From assembly GCA_013396755.1 (NCBI GenBank), contig VWZF01002968.1, forward strand, positions 372,001 to 436,000: DNA of 64,000 nucleotides, given 5' to 3'. Below, piece after piece: positions 47,996 to 62,500 of this stretch. Made by a program: the position numbers and the translations under genes. The number at the start of each line of letters is the position of its first letter. Within the stretch, counting starts at the first letter, position 1. This DNA comes from Sclerurus mexicanus (Eukaryota; Chordata; Aves; Passeriformes; Furnariidae). Below the pieces are notes generated by a model. It was not told the DNA's origin, ran no database searches, and saw only the letters and a list, made by a program, of their open reading frames with translations.

Positions 47996-48562
47996 TTGTG
48001 GTTTAACCCCAGGCAGCAACTAAGTCCCATGCAGCTGCTTGCTCACTCTCCTCTCCCCAGTGGGATGGGGGAGAGAATCAGAATGGTAAAAGTGAGAAAA
48101 CTCAGGGGCTGAGATAATGACAGTTTGACTGGTAAAACAGAAGCTGTCCATGCAAACAAAGCAAAACAAGAATTCCTTCACCACTTCCCAAGGGCAGTCA
48201 TCTGCAGGAAAGCAGGGCTCTATCACACATAACAGCTATGTGGAAAGACAAATGCCATCACTCCGAATGTCCCTCCCTTCCTCCTTCTTCTTCAGCTGTA
48301 TATGGCATATGGTATGGAACATCCCTTTGGTCAGTGGGGGTCAGCAGTCTTGGCTGTGTCCTCTCTTAACTCCTTGTGTGCCCCCAGCCCCCTCGCTGGT
48401 GGGTTGGGTGAGAAGTAGAAAAGGCCTTGACTCTGTGTAGCCACTGCTTAGCAGTAAGGAAAGCATCCCGATTTTATCAACACTGACTTCAGCACAAATC
48501 CAAAACTTAGCCCATATTAGACACTGTGAAGAAAATTAACTGTCCCAGCCAAAAACAGTGTA
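47996..48562 (-). mobile_element. Solo LTR of an avian endogenous retrovirus, minus strand
   Basis: The minus strand starts TACACTGTTTTTGGCTGGG and ends GGGGTTAAACCACAA. This follows a common bird LTR that normally begins TGTGCTGGTTTTGGCTGGG; the first TG has mutated to TA here. Internal landmarks, read on the +, include GGGGGAGAGAATCAGAATGG, CACCACTTCCCAAGGGC and AGAAAAGGCCTTGACTCTGT. Length is 567 bp and exact 6-bp duplications TATGCT flank it, proving integration as one unit. No internal viral genes are present, so it is a solo LTR. It lies antisense within EPHA5 intron 2. The exact family name is not assigned; the duplication length favours ERVK-type. Confidence 0.9.
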
Positions 48563-48568
48563 TATGCT
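48563..48568. repeat. Target-site duplication TATGCT (right)
   Basis: Identical to 47990-47995 on the other side of the LTR. Confidence 0.75.
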
Positions 48569-50881
48569 AACATGCAAGAATGCAATTCATGCTATAGCAG
48601 GGAACATGATGGAAGTAATACCTGAGTAGGTGAAAAAATGTTAATGGCACCCTAAAAGCCTACCATTTGGCTGCTTTGTTTATATGTACATGGTTTTGTG
48701 CATGCAGTTTGATAAGAAACATACTTTACATCTAAGTGTTTGAAGTAAACTGAATAATCCAAACCTAAGCAGTAGTACTTAAAATTTTCAGCTCTTTATG
48801 GAATAAAGGAATTCTACATGAACAATTTATGGGATGATGCTGAGCTTAATAGTATCGAAACATATGGGTTGGGTTTTTTCCCCACCAGGATTTATTAAGG
48901 TAATATATAGTATCCATATGCATGTAAACCTTTGTCTTCTGTGACCCTCTTCCTGGTTCTTCTGGTCATTTTTACTCATATCCTGTAGGACCATGAAACT
49001 GTTTTCTTTTGGTTATGCTGCCTGTTTAATGTGCCTGAATAATGCATGCTTGTCTTGTATAGCATAATTTCAACAGAAGAGCGTGAGCTTTGAGTCTGAA
49101 AAGACACCAGAGGTTAATAATGCAGTTGTACAAGAACTTTGTGGTAATTAACTAAACTGTGTTTTAAAGTAGTGCTGAGTTCATGTTTCAAACTCTGAAA
49201 GCCCCAGAGTGAGTCTGTAGATACTGTAGTTAACAGCAGTAGGGGCACTGCCACGAAAGCTGAATTTGGCCAGCTCACAGTGGTTTTCCCTGGTGAATTG
49301 GTGGTCCTGCCAGTGCCGGTAAGAGCTACATTTGCTTCAGAGAGCTTGATTAGATCAATCAGAATTTAAAGGAATCCACTTTGCATTGAGGACATGCATC
49401 TTGTGTGGAAAGGCTGATGGAGCTGGATGTAGCATAGAGCATTGGACTGACCCACAACCACCAGAGAAGAAAGGATAAGCTTTCATACAGGTTTGCAGTG
49501 AGTAGGATAAGAAAAACAGAATTTCTTTCAACTTAACTGGTTCAGGTTAAACTTGATGGAATGTGCTTTCTACTGGTTCATCTTTGAGGCAGATTTAGGA
49601 TTTCTTTCACAGGAGGTCTCTGACAGCAGGTTAGACCATCATACCTGTTACTCTGGTCAGGCAGTGTTGATCTCTTTTGGAGGAACAAACCATGTGATTG
49701 GTTTTGACCTTTTCCTGCCCTAAATCTGAAGCCCTGCTGTCTGAAAGCTTGTCCTGACTTGGTGTAGGGGTGAGATCTGGTTTCGCTTTTCCCTGAGCTT
49801 TTTTTTTTTTTATCTTGGCCTGCCTAGAAAACACATTACTGTTACTCATTGAGCAACCTGTGTTTAGGATCCACTCCTGATACCTGCAACATATTAGCTG
49901 CAGTATGTATCTGCTTTTAAACCGGAGTATCTCATGCTAGACAAGAGTTCTCATGAACAGCCTCACTATTTAATTCACGTCCTCTTCTATATCTTCTTTT
50001 CCATCTGAGGTTAAATCTTTTCACTCCATTTGAGAATGCTCTTAGACTTGTTGTCCTGGTATCTCAGCTGGCTGCCCTTTGGTTTGTAGGCTGTTGACAT
50101 AAATCAGCCTTTATTTGGGAGCAGCATCTGGCGAGGTGTAGGTCTTATTAAAGGAGATCTAAAATGCCTAGGCTACTCTAAGGTATTGTAAAATAAATTA
50201 ATACTACTGAGATTAAAAATAAAGCAAATCTTTATCTTGGCTAGAACTGTATTACTGGAATAATATATTCCACCACAAAAAAAAAAAAAAAGTTGATCCT
50301 CTGGTATATAATTTTGTAAATACTGTTTTCAGCATTAGATTCTTCCACACAGGCTCATTGGGCAAACAGTAATCTCTTTTCTTGCTAAAATGTCTTTTTT
50401 TTCCTCTAGTGTCTAGGATTTATGTTTGGGGATAAAAGAGCTTGAAGAGCTTTATCTTCTAAAATCATTGTTTTCTTTGTTACTTTTGTGCCAATTTCAG
50501 AAATATTGGTGTCCAACAGCTAGTAACTGTACAATTACAATATATTCATGTAGTGCTGTCCTGGAGAATCTGAAACTTTACAGAATAAAATATTACAATT
50601 ACAGAATGCATATGTAACAGCTTAGGATTTATAAAACATGCATTAGGAACTTACAGCTTATGTTTATGAATTTTTGAAGTGTATTTCTTACGACTTCATG
50701 TGCTAAATATATGTATCAGTGGGTTACTTATCACTTAATTGCATTCTTTTATAAGAATTGCACTGGCCACACTTGGCAGCATGTATTTTTATTCAGGTCA
50801 ATGGTTCTTTTTTGGTAACTGAATTCAAGAATGCAGTCCTGTTTGATTTTCTTTTGATGTTACTCATTCAGGAAAGCCACC

Positions 50882-50952
50882 TCAAAAACAAAAACAAACA
50901 AAAAACAACCAAAAAAACCCAAACAAACAAAACAAACAACCAACCAAAAACA
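50882..50952. repeat. (CAAA)n-like A-rich tract
   Basis: About 70 bases of A interspersed with single C, such as CAAACAAACAAAACAAACAA. Simple sequence; no retrocopy body was recognised to its left. Confidence 0.92.
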
Positions 50953-51913
50953 AATGAATTAAACTGAATGCTAGCTTCAGAAAGGGAAACACATGGTAGG
51001 TATATCTAGAAGGAGAATATTCTAAATGCAAAATTCCTGAAAATAATGTTAAGATGAAAGCTGCTATCTTATGATTAGTGATTGCCTTATGTATTGCACA
51101 GTGAACAAAACAATAAAAATTAGAGGGCTTCTTTGAAGACCCTTTACCTAGCTCAAGGCCAGCAAAGAGAGCTTTTTGACTGATTGTTATTGTGCTGGAA
51201 AGTCCTGATATGTGGTTATTCAAGAAATAATTTAGCAGCTGAACATCTCAGACTGTTACAACAAACTTTCATCCATTTTTGAAATTGTTAATGGGAACTA
51301 TTTGGGGGTTTCTCTTTGCTTGTTCTGGTCAGAAAAACATGATGTTTTTCTATTGCTGAAGTCTCCATGCGCATGAAAAAGGGAAAGGTGGGGCTGGGTT
51401 CTTAGCTATTGAAAGAAAAAGTATTTTATTTGGAAGGTCTTTTTGTCCCAACATATTTTGTTTGATAGTCTTAATTTACCTTCAGACATCTTCATTTTGG
51501 GCAAGAAAGCGTGCTGAACTATGTGATTTAGTGTGCTTGACTAAGGCAGTTATCATGAGGTCTGTTGGTTTAATATTGAAAATACTGTGGTAAAACAGAC
51601 TGGACATTAAGTATGAGGAGTACACATGGATGCAAATACATGCTTTGGAGGCTTATGTGTTAATGCTGCTACAAAGAAAAGTGGTAGCTCCTCTCACCAG
51701 TTTTTAGGCTCTTCAACATGAATGATGAAGCACTGTGGAAGAGAATGGGGGTGACACCTGACTATCAGTCATCTCTTCGTTACCACTGTGATATTGTATG
51801 CTGACAAGCCACCATGATTGATTGTCTGTACCTCATGGGATGAACAGTGAGTATAAAAGAACTGCAGAACATGGTTTGGCTGCTGCTTCTTCTGTGTGGT
51901 CAGAGGGTTTGGG

Positions 51914-51958
51914 GGGAAAAAACAAAAAACAAAAAACCAAAAAAAAAAATCAAAAAAA
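51914..51958. repeat. A-rich low-complexity tract
   Basis: Runs of A broken by C or CC after a G run. Simple sequence. Confidence 0.9.
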
Positions 51959-53513
51959 TAGAGACCTTGACATCCTGAGGGGAGTTGTGAACATTTAGGA
52001 GAGTAGTTATATCTTCCATGTGTAATGGGACATCACTGATTTTTGATTCTATTTCAAGATGATTTACTGAAGACATATTAGTGATTGATTTACAGTTATG
52101 AGTGAATTACACTTGCATGTTAGTTTGATCCTCACCTAGCCCTGTATGATCTTAGTGGTCTTAGTAAGGAATAATCCATGGCCAGTTAGCTGCGGGGAAG
52201 AGGCAGCATCAGGCCCTGGGGTTGGTGAGAAGCAAGAAGAATGGGGGCTTGTGGATCAGCATAGTGATGAAGGAGGACAAGATGCCTGCTGAGTTGAGCG
52301 CCCCTGGAACAGCTTGGGTAAGAGTGGTGATAGCAAAGAGTAGAGATTGCTGATGGCTTTCTAAAGTATGGATCTGACAGATCAGGCTGAAACATCCCCA
52401 CAGCCCTTTATTTGCCTCCTTTTGCTGTTTTCCAGGAAGTAAAGTAGTTACTTGGTTCTTGCCAAAATGCTCTGATAAGCATTTAACTTGTGTATTCTTA
52501 TTTCTTTTTTTGTGATCGTTAGTCCAGCAAGCGCCAGGCCACTGCTTTGATTGTGTTTAATTCCTGGTTTTACAAAATGAAGAGTAGGAAAAAAATCAAA
52601 TTAAAAAAAAAATCTAAAAAGCAGATATATTTAACTTGTCAGAATGGTTCTCCATTACTAAAGCCTAGTTTCACTTTAAAATCTTACTGATTTCCATTTA
52701 TATGATCTACCTGTATATTGAAGCATATAATGTTCTGTAGATCTGTTGCTGGTGTTGCAAGATGATAAACCAGAAGATTTTAAAGATGGGTGTCTTATGT
52801 GGATAACTGCCCTCCTTGGGATGTTTTCTTGCAAAGATGAGAACTTTTGGCTCTGAAGTGGGGTAGGACTGAACTTTCATGCTGCAGAAATTCTCATCTG
52901 ACTTCAGCAAAAATATTTTGGGACAAGGGATCTAGCCCTTGTCTTCAAAGATCTTCCTATAACTCTGATGATCCTTCCCATAATATTGACAGCATATAAT
53001 GTGCTATAGAAGATGCAGTTGGCAGGAGAAGATAGCATGGAGTATTTCTTAATTGAGATTCTGGTGTACACCGTTAATCCATTTGCAGTTCCATCCCAGT
53101 AGTGAGAAAGAGCTGCAGGCTTGGCTTTATTCTTGTGCAAGTCAGCCCCTCCCCTGCCTTGCCTTTGGCTGTGAGCTAGTCCAAGAACTGAGGGGTGAGG
53201 GCAGGGTGGGACAGGAAGGTGATGACAGGAGTTTTTAAAATATCTGCTTATTGAAAGTGATCTTTCAGAATTAGTTAATTTTTTTGGTTTAGGTATTTGA
53301 GTTTCTCTGTGATGTGTATGTGCTGCTCTTAGGGAGCAGTCCTTCTGGGATGATATTTCCAAAACATAACCGTATTTAGCAGATACCAAGTTGGAGGGGA
53401 AACTGTGTCTTTCTGAAAAGGAGGATTTAAGGCTTGCTATTTTTTTATTTCAGTTCTTTAGAAAAACTTGCAACTTTTATCTGTGCTAGCAGCCTTTTTC
53501 AGTGGGATGTCTA

Positions 53514-53552
53514 ATTTTATTTTTTATTTTATTTATTTTTTTTATTTATTTC
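53514..53552. repeat. (TTTA)n-like tract
   Basis: TTTTATTTTTTATTTTATTT and onward, a simple repeat. Confidence 0.9.
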
Positions 53553-56500
53553 TGGAAGGGAGCAGGCAGCTGCGGGGAGGGGACAAAGGTGGGAGTGTTA
53601 GCATACTCACCTTGTAAACTCGAGTTACAGCACTGATGTGTTTCTCCTAGTTTCCTGCTGGAGCCTTCTTAAAAGTGTGTCACCTGAAACTGAGGGTAAT
53701 TAAAGTAACTTCTGCTGTGTATGATGTCTGCTCAGCATTGCTTGCTCCTGGTTCAGTCAGCAGTAAAGGATAGCAAAAATGTGACCTTTGGTCTTCTGTT
53801 CAGAAACCTTGGGGGTGTTCAGTTTTGTTTTATTTTAGCTTTATTTTCTTCAGAAATTGAAAGTTTCACATTTGAGAGTTTTCCCTTGGTTTCGAATCTC
53901 TAAACTGGAGGGCCTCTTGGAGCTCCTTGCAAGAAAGAATTCTAAGCGGTTAAAATTGTAGGGCGTGGACTGACTTTTTCAGTTGATTGCAACGCAAATG
54001 TAAAGTAAGCCCATAAATCGTAGCCAGTGTTGTGATTATAAATCGTTACAATAATGCAGGATTATTCAGTTTGTTGCAAATCCTTCTAGACTAGACAATT
54101 AAAGTCCTAACCACAAGTATAATCCTGTGAGATAAAGTTACTTCATCACACAATCTCCTTCTGGTTTACTCTTTGCTTTATTTTGATGTCAAATTGAATA
54201 ACTGAATGTTTCTGTGTAGTTAGCTTCAATGGCAACATGTGTACTTTTTGTATATCTGCTAATTCTGGAGTTTATTTTGCAGCCTTAAAAATATGGATGT
54301 TGATTGATACAATAGTTGGCCAAAGCCCTGATGATTTTCACTCCAGTGAGGGGAAAATCAACTGAAAAATAATGAAGTTTTAGAAAAGAATTGCTAGTTT
54401 TGTCCATTACTAGAGATGTCTTGTCACACGATCAGGAAATAAATGAGTTGTGATCACTGATACGTTGTTGTGTAGGTGGCTGAAAGCAGGTCGGTGCTTC
54501 TCTGCAAAAGCAGTGGCTGCAGTCACTCTGCAGAACTACAGTTAGGCAGAAGACAGCTGCAGAACAGGAACAAAATGATTAGTTCACTTCGGAATGGACT
54601 TCAGGCCAAATCAAACTTTTTTGCACAGTTTTAGATATCCATCTCATTTCTTGTGTGGTACTTTTCTGGGTGTTGGATGTCCTGATGCTTCCAGTGCAAA
54701 AGATGCAGTGGGCTCAGGAGTGTCTTATGCCTGTTGGTCAGAGCCTGATGACTCCGTGTGTCAGAAATTCTGATAAATACCCAGACTGAGATAATCAAAA
54801 CCTATCCAGGGATTTGGTGGTTGCCCTACTTATAAATGTTAAGGATAGGTGAATATCTGTGCCGATTACTCGGGCTGTAAGCTCAGCTTCCCAAGTCCTG
54901 TATATTCAGTTTCAAAACACTGCTTATTCAAAGTCTGGTGTATTTAACTCGGAGAGGTGGTCTCAATGCGGACAGACAGTACAGATAGGCAGAAGCTACT
55001 GTGTCCTTACTACTTACTGAGTTACAGTAAGTAAGTCTGGCAGAGCCTGTTTCTCAGAGCTGTATAAGTGTAGTGACCTGGCAAATGTCTTTACCCCCCA
55101 GAGGATTTGGTTATGATGCTGCCTGTATAATATTTGCAGAAGGCTTTGCTGTGAGAGTGTTGAGGAGAAAGAAGGGAATCTTAAGCAGCCTTTGCTCAAT
55201 GTTTGCAAAGCTATTTTGTTTGATGCCACTAGCCCAGGTAAACCTTTTGGACTCCTCTCTTCTCTGTCCCTTTTGAGCACAGCACTACTGAGATTTCTTT
55301 GCTTGCAAGGTGATCTCCAGTGCTAACCTGGGGTGTTTTCTCTCAGCGCTGCTGTTTGCAGAGGCTGACCTTGCTGAAGCTGGATATGCAGAAGTCCATG
55401 TGCATCTTTCCAGGAGTTCCAGAGTGTCTTTATCAGAAACCAGGATCTATGTTGAGCTTTTTTATATGAAGGGAACTTCTCTCAGGTGAATTCCGTGGTG
55501 CTTCTGGTCCTGCTGGGAGACTGGTCCTGCATAGTGTCCCTATTGCTCAAGGATAAGCAAGCAACTGAGACCCAAAATGTTGCTAATGCCATAAGTGGCC
55601 TGTGTTTTCTTGAACTGGGAATGAGCCTAAGTTAGCAAAGTCTTGATTGGTGCCTTTAAAAAAACCAGGTTGTCCCCTTCCTTTCTTTGTAACTTCCATT
55701 TGTTCAAAAATAAAGCAGCAAAGAGAGAAAATAGAGTGAAAACAATTTTTTCATGCATAGGACTGTGACCAAAGATACTGCCTGGCAAATTTCCTTTCTT
55801 GTCTGCTCTGCAGAGTTTTAAAACAAAGAACTGAACTAGTTTTCTCCTGTATTACATTAAACACATAAGTAATCAAAATGATATTAAGAGAGAAATTTGG
55901 GCAACTCCCCACTGTTCAAATATGTTGATTGCAAGTTCATTGACATTCTAGACATGCTGTTTCACACTGAGTTGTAGTTTCAATGCTGTTGCAGTAAAAC
56001 AATCAGTTAAAAAAAAAGCACAATATTACAGTATTTGGTAGTTCTTGTTATTTAAAGATAAGAGCAGATTTGTGTGTGAGCTGAAGGTAATGGTGTGGAC
56101 TCTCTTGTGAAACCTTTACAATTTATCCTAGCTGAAGTGTTGCCATTTGAAATGAAAATGGCTTTCTGAAAGTGATCTTACTAAAGCATTGCATTATCTT
56201 GTTTGCTCTGTGAGGCAAATGGATCACAATGAGAAGCCAGGTAAAAGTGAATGGAGAGTCTTAGTGGCTGCTCAGCTGGATGCTGTTGCAGGGAGGAGCT
56301 GTGGTACAGGGTCAGATAGTTCTATGACCTGAAAATGTGGGCTAGAGCTGTGCGGAAGGCTGCTGTCAGTTGACCTGTGGGCTTGATCATATGGTAAAGG
56401 GAGTCTGTGGGAAGTGGATGTGCTACCACATGAGTGCACCTCGTACATAATTTCTGATAGGAATACGGGTTTCTGTTACAGTGGAAGATGTAGCTTTGGA

Positions 56501-59500
56501 GCCTCTTAAAGCCCTTGGAAAGATAGGATTCAGTCCTGGCTCAGCATCAGTTTTTGTGCAAGTAAAGGCTTCATGCTTCAAAGCCAAATACCTTGCAGCG
56601 TCTCAGGACCCTACATTTCTGAGTGGAGGAGACAGAACCAAAATCACCCATGTGCTTGGATGGTCAGTCTCTGACTGCTTCAGTTCACACAAATGTGAAA
56701 ATTCCCCTTTTGTGTGTGCATGAGTGTTAGAGTTTTTTGGGCCTGGTCCAATGTCACTTGGTCACAAGATGAGAGGAAGCTATTGAGATGCAACAACAGG
56801 TTTTTGTGTGCTTCCCCTAAATGGCTAATTCCTTAATTAGTATAAAATCTGTTTTGCTGCCTACTGTTTTAAGTTTCTTTGTGTGCAATAATTTATGGAT
56901 GAGAGCAAACATTATTAGAAAGCTTTATGTATTGTGCACTATGGGGGCAACTTTTCAACATCAGAGTACCATTTCTTCAGCTGTCTTTTTTTCAGTGGAT
57001 ATGTTTTTGTAAGAAGAATGATATCAATTAACCACAAAACCTGTAGAAGTGCAGTTTCCTATGCTAACTAGTTCTTCCTCGGAGAACTGTACTTTTAATT
57101 TGTTTTTTAAAGTGCATGCACTCATCCTTTTTCTTTCAAACTTCAGCACTTTGTGAAACATGCATCCAGTTTCACTGCAAGACTTAAGCTGATGAGACAA
57201 AAATTGAAAGCAAATTGATTTAATGGTTTAATTGCTAAATAATGATGAAACTTTTGTAATGTATTTGTAATTTCACGTTTTTCTGAAATGGCCAATCATT
57301 CAATTTTATATAGTGAGAGTAAGGCTTAGAATAGGGCTAAATAAGTAATCATCTGTAGTTTCTGTGCTGAGTAGTGCCTCTCCTCTCAGGGACTGCTGAA
57401 GATTATTTACTTTTTTTTTTTTTCCCAGTAATTCAGACTGCAAACAAGGATTATTTTACCTAGCAGTAAAATGCTGTTACTGCAGTTTGGCTGTATTCTG
57501 TCCATAAGCTGCACAAAATTGAGAGAAGGTTGCATTCAGTGATGGCCCTGCTGTGAGAATGTCTCTTTGATAGGCAAGTCCAAGGAAGGTCTTTGCTTGT
57601 GGCTTTCTGACTGGCCTGCTAGGCTGGTAGAGGAGAAGCAGCACTGAAAGGAAACACCAAGGGCTGGAGCCATGCAGGATGGCAGACCAGAGTGTTTGGA
57701 GTTGCCAAAACCCAACAGGTCCGTTGCCACATGGGTTCAACAAACTGTGACTCCATGATCTTTATTTCCCACCTTTCAAATCTTGTGCTGCCGAAGGCAG
57801 TGTTGGATGATGGCATTCTCTTTTCTCCTAAGGAAATGTAGCTGCTTTCCGTGTCTGTATCTACAGTTATTCCTTCTACTCTTCCAGTTCAATGTCTAAC
57901 ATACCATTAATCCCAGTGTACCCTGAGTGGAAAATAACAGTAGTAAGAGTTTGTAGCTTAATTTAACTGGCAGAGGTGTAACAATAGACCAACTCAGTCA
58001 TTTTGTTTCAACTTTTTTTTGATAGTTTGTCCTCTGAGGAATTATGTGTCTTCAGCATTTCTCTATTCTTCACCTCTGTGCTTCAGGGACTTGGGGCTGG
58101 AAGAGACTCTTACTGTTACCTGGTAAGAGGAATACATGTGAATCTTAATTACCTCAATATCCAGTCTCTACTCCCACATGGCATAGGCATGGTGGTGCTA
58201 GGTTTAAGCCACCTGACTTAGGTGATGGATATGTGTGGCTCAGCTGCCTGAGCAGATACTTTCTTCTGAAACTTTTGCAGATCCCCCTTAAAAGTTTTGA
58301 ATGATGGTTTGACTCCTGCAGCAAGTTCTCACTATGGTTGGTTATGCTCTTCCCCCTACCTCCCCAGTAACTAAGTTATCTTACTTTCTCTTCAAAAGTG
58401 TTCCATTTGAATTCCTGGATGTTTTGTTGGCTAGATGAAAAGCAATCTAATGACAGAAATTTCATCTTCCTGTATGTGTTGCAGTATTACTGTCAAGTTT
58501 ACCTCTTGGTTAAGTAAACAATTTGATTGTTTTCAGTTTCTTCTGAAAACTTCAGCAGCTTTCCTAGACTTTGCGTTATCACAGCTAATTGCTGAAGTAG
58601 CATTTATTTTTGCATTGCAGGCATATCAGCTGAGTATTTAGCACCCGATTGTATTTGCTTTTCTAGCAATAGCATGTAGATGTTCAATTGGTTCTTCAGT
58701 GGTTGTCAGATGCCAGAAGAGAGCCTGGAGGTATAATATGTATTTTTTCTGAGATGATTAGGATATAGGACATCTGTCATAAGCAAATGAGCACATCTAT
58801 GTTTCTTCAGTTCCAGATTAAAAGAAACATCGAGGTCCAGGTTGCATGTTTGTCCAGAAGATTTACATCCTCATAATTCTGGTGCCTTATTTAAATAGTA
58901 ACATAAACCTGACACAAGGGGAATTAAATCCCATAGAATAAAAAGTAACTAAAAGTTTCATTATTTTGTGGAATAAGCATAACAAGCATTCACATGTATA
59001 ATTTATTACCTATAGTGGGAAAGTACTTAGCAACAGTCATAATCAACTCATTCTGTTCATTTGTTTTCACATTTTAGCATACTGATTCAGACCTTAACTG
59101 AAAGTGAATATACAATCAATGTGAGTCTTTTTATACAGGTTTAATAATGTAGGCCTGCCAAGGATCTTTAATTAAATAATTATTCTTTGTTCAATCAGAA
59201 TAGATTGCTTTACTTATAGGGATTGCAGGCAAGTACATGCAAAATCCACCTTGAACTGATCATGTTTTAGCTTCTTACTGTAATCCTGAGTAAGTGACAG
59301 TCTTTGTTGCACAAAGCAGTGAGAGCAACCCAAAAACCAGGAAAAAAGTTGTAGTCAAATATTAAAAATGTAATGCCTAATTCTGACCTGATCAAAGAAA
59401 AGCATGCTAAGGCACAATGTGGTGGTGCTGTGAACAAAGTTAGAGCTGTCTGACAAATGGGAAAAGTGAATTTTCCCCAGGGTTCAGATTCAATAGAACC

Positions 59501-62500
59501 GTCACCAAAACCAAAGCAAACTGAGGTGCTCAGCATACAGGGAATCAGGAAATCTGGTTTTGGGTTTTGTTTTTTACTGGTAACCTCATGTATTCAAGAG
59601 ATGGCAAATGGAGCTGTTAAGAGGAGGTGCAATAAATTGCATGTTGTATCTGCCTGCTGTGCACACCAGTTCCCATAAGAGGGTCTGCACAGGCAGAGCA
59701 GCATTCTTATTTTTTTTGAGGGTACTGGAAATGCAAAAAATCTGTTTGACTTGGAGGCTGCTGCTTGTAGCATCACACAAGGCTGGCTTCAGATGGCCCC
59801 TGCTGCCGCGGCATGTCATTAATGCAGCTCGCAGCAGCTGGACTGAGAGGACTTCAGTGTTTATTAGGGGAATATAATCATTTAAGCTTGAATAAGCTTC
59901 AAAGCTCTAATGTGGCTGTTTGGCCAACAGAAATGAGATGTAAATTTGTGCTGAATAGCCACTGATTACAGAAAGATGATTAATGCATGGTTTAAAATTG
60001 ATTTATGGGTGCAGTTGTCAAGGCCTAAGCCATGAATGTAACATTATCTCTATGAAAAGCTTTGGGTAAATTAGAGACCAGGGAGCAGTGGCAAAATAAT
60101 GCGTTTGCTGGAGGGTCTGATATGGTGTATGGGCCCTCTATAATCTAGTGAGATCTGGTGTATGCCTGAAAGGTTAGGCTTTGCTTGTGGAGCATGTGGA
60201 TAGTTGTATCACTTTGCCTGATCAAGGATTTTTTGCTCAAGTATATTTTTCTCTCTTACTAGAAACTCTTAAATATTTCCTCACTTTTCAGAAGATTATG
60301 TATAGCCAATGACAATGATAAAGATTACAGATTTAGTTTAGTTTTTGCAAATTTTTGCTTTTGTGTGCATTCAAAATAAACCAAATACTTTGTGTTATTT
60401 CAATTGTAGTAAACAGTTAGAATCCCCAAATAGATTTTGATTTATTTAAATATTAGGACAAGATTAATGTAATAAAGAAAATTGCCCTTTTTGTTGCTTT
60501 TGAAAGTGGTTCTGTGAAACTCTTAGTGTAATCAAATGAGGAGTAACATGAAAAATATCCCAAAAGTTTTGGAAATCCAAGCATTTGGTTATAAACCTAA
60601 AATATATGTCATACTCTGTGTGCTTCTGAAAATCTGCCTCTGTCAGTCTTCCAGTGTTAAACCGTGTGGTATCAATACTCTTTCCTCTGGCCTTTGTAAA
60701 ATTGCTCCACAATAAGTGTTACATTAAGCAGTGAAAAATGATTTAATGGTATTGTGTTTCTTCATTGCCTCTTTCACGCTCATCTCCATTGTCCTTCCCT
60801 CAATTGCTGGACTGTGACTTGAAATGGATGTTTTAATTCAAATGTACAGAGAATTTCAAGCCTTTAAAAAACATAAACCTGTGAGAGGGGAGGTGGGGGA
60901 TCTCAATAACACACTGCTTTGTTCTAGGAAGGGGTCAGCCCAGTCTCTGGTTAGGCATGCTAGAGAGGGGCTGATGCTCCTTTTCATTTCAGTTGCACTA
61001 ACCTCCAGCTGGGTTCTCATTCCATTTGGATTCCGGTGCTGAAATCTTTCATTGATCATGCAAATTATCAAAGTCTTTTGATAAATTCAAAAGACAAATT
61101 TGCAAAGTCTGGGCTAAACTTCAGTTCCCTTTTCATTTTTTTTCCCCTTGTATCTTGGTGTGCAGCACTGAAAAGTCTAGATGACTTTGTCCTGAAGTTT
61201 CTTCACTTTTCAACAGCTTGAATTGTGGAGGTCTCTGACTAGATAAAACATTTCATCATAAGCGTTTACTGCAAATAGTTTTTAATTGTTCTTTCTTACC
61301 GGTTTTCTTGGACGGTACTTTGTTTAGCAAATTGCTTCTTGTGTTTTGAGATGCTATCACAGCTTTACAGAAATCTGCCTTGTTTCTCACCTAGTCAGTG
61401 GTTCAGAGCAATCCAGGAATTGTCAAAACTTTTGCCTTATATTATGCCAAGAGAATTTTAATGAGAAGTCTCCTGCACAGGCTGCTGCAGAAATGGAAGG
61501 TGTAGCACCAAACTTGACATGCATATTACAAATAAAAAAGAATATTGAACAATTGTTCAAGTAGAAAATTCAAATGTTTAAACAATAGAAGCTGATGACT
61601 GTGAAGTTCTCCATGTAACTATAAATGACTGCTATGTCTTCACATGTAGCAGTCTTCGAGAAGAGCAGTCATGCTTTGTCTCAGTTTCAGCATGAGGCTT
61701 TCTTGTTTGGTGTTTTCCCTCAGCTCTGAGCAGTCTGACTGTGTGAGAAACTTTCTTGGCATTACTTCATGAAGGAAGATGATTTCTAGCAGTTTTGATT
61801 GCACATAAGATGATGAAAGGTTGACCTGGATGGAATTAAAAAGTTCCAAAAGACTGTAAAATACAGAAGTATCTGCCCAGATGCTTAACCTCTCACTTCT
61901 AAAAATTGCATTTTGTTTAAAGCTGATTGCTGCTGATGAGCTGTTCTGAGTATTGGAATGTGCAATTGGCAGCAATGGAGTTGGGATGGAGCATGATGGT
62001 GCTGTGAATATTCGTTCACCCAAGTCATTTTCAGTGTCCTGTTTTATAGTGGAAATGAAACATTAATCATTCCCCCATCTTTGCTCTTCCTTCTCCTGTC
62101 TCTGTCATTGTGGAAAGCCAAACATAAAACCTTGGCATTGAGCAAAATTGTTCAATCTTAATATAGTGGGGAATAGCTTTTACTATGGACTAAGGCCCTT
62201 TTTCTCCTCTTAATATTTTGCTGCCCACATGGTGAAAACAGTCATTCAGAAGTACATGTCTGGCAGTTTCTGTAACAGTGCTGTGGTGAGAGTTTGCTCT
62301 TTACATCATTTTTGTTTGGTTGGTGGTGGATTGGAGAGGGAGTGGTAACGCTAGTGACTTTTTAAGTTTGCATTCTGCTAGGCAAGTATCACATGTGGGA
62401 TAGAGAAGATGTGAGTGTTTAATATAGAGGTGGGGAAAAAACCTCACTAGTATGATGTGGCACATATCAAAAAAGATGCTTAAAATTTCCAGTTCATACT

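Noticed and set aside
52904..53389. 161-codon minus frame in intron 2
   Set aside because: No domain; ordinary intronic texture.
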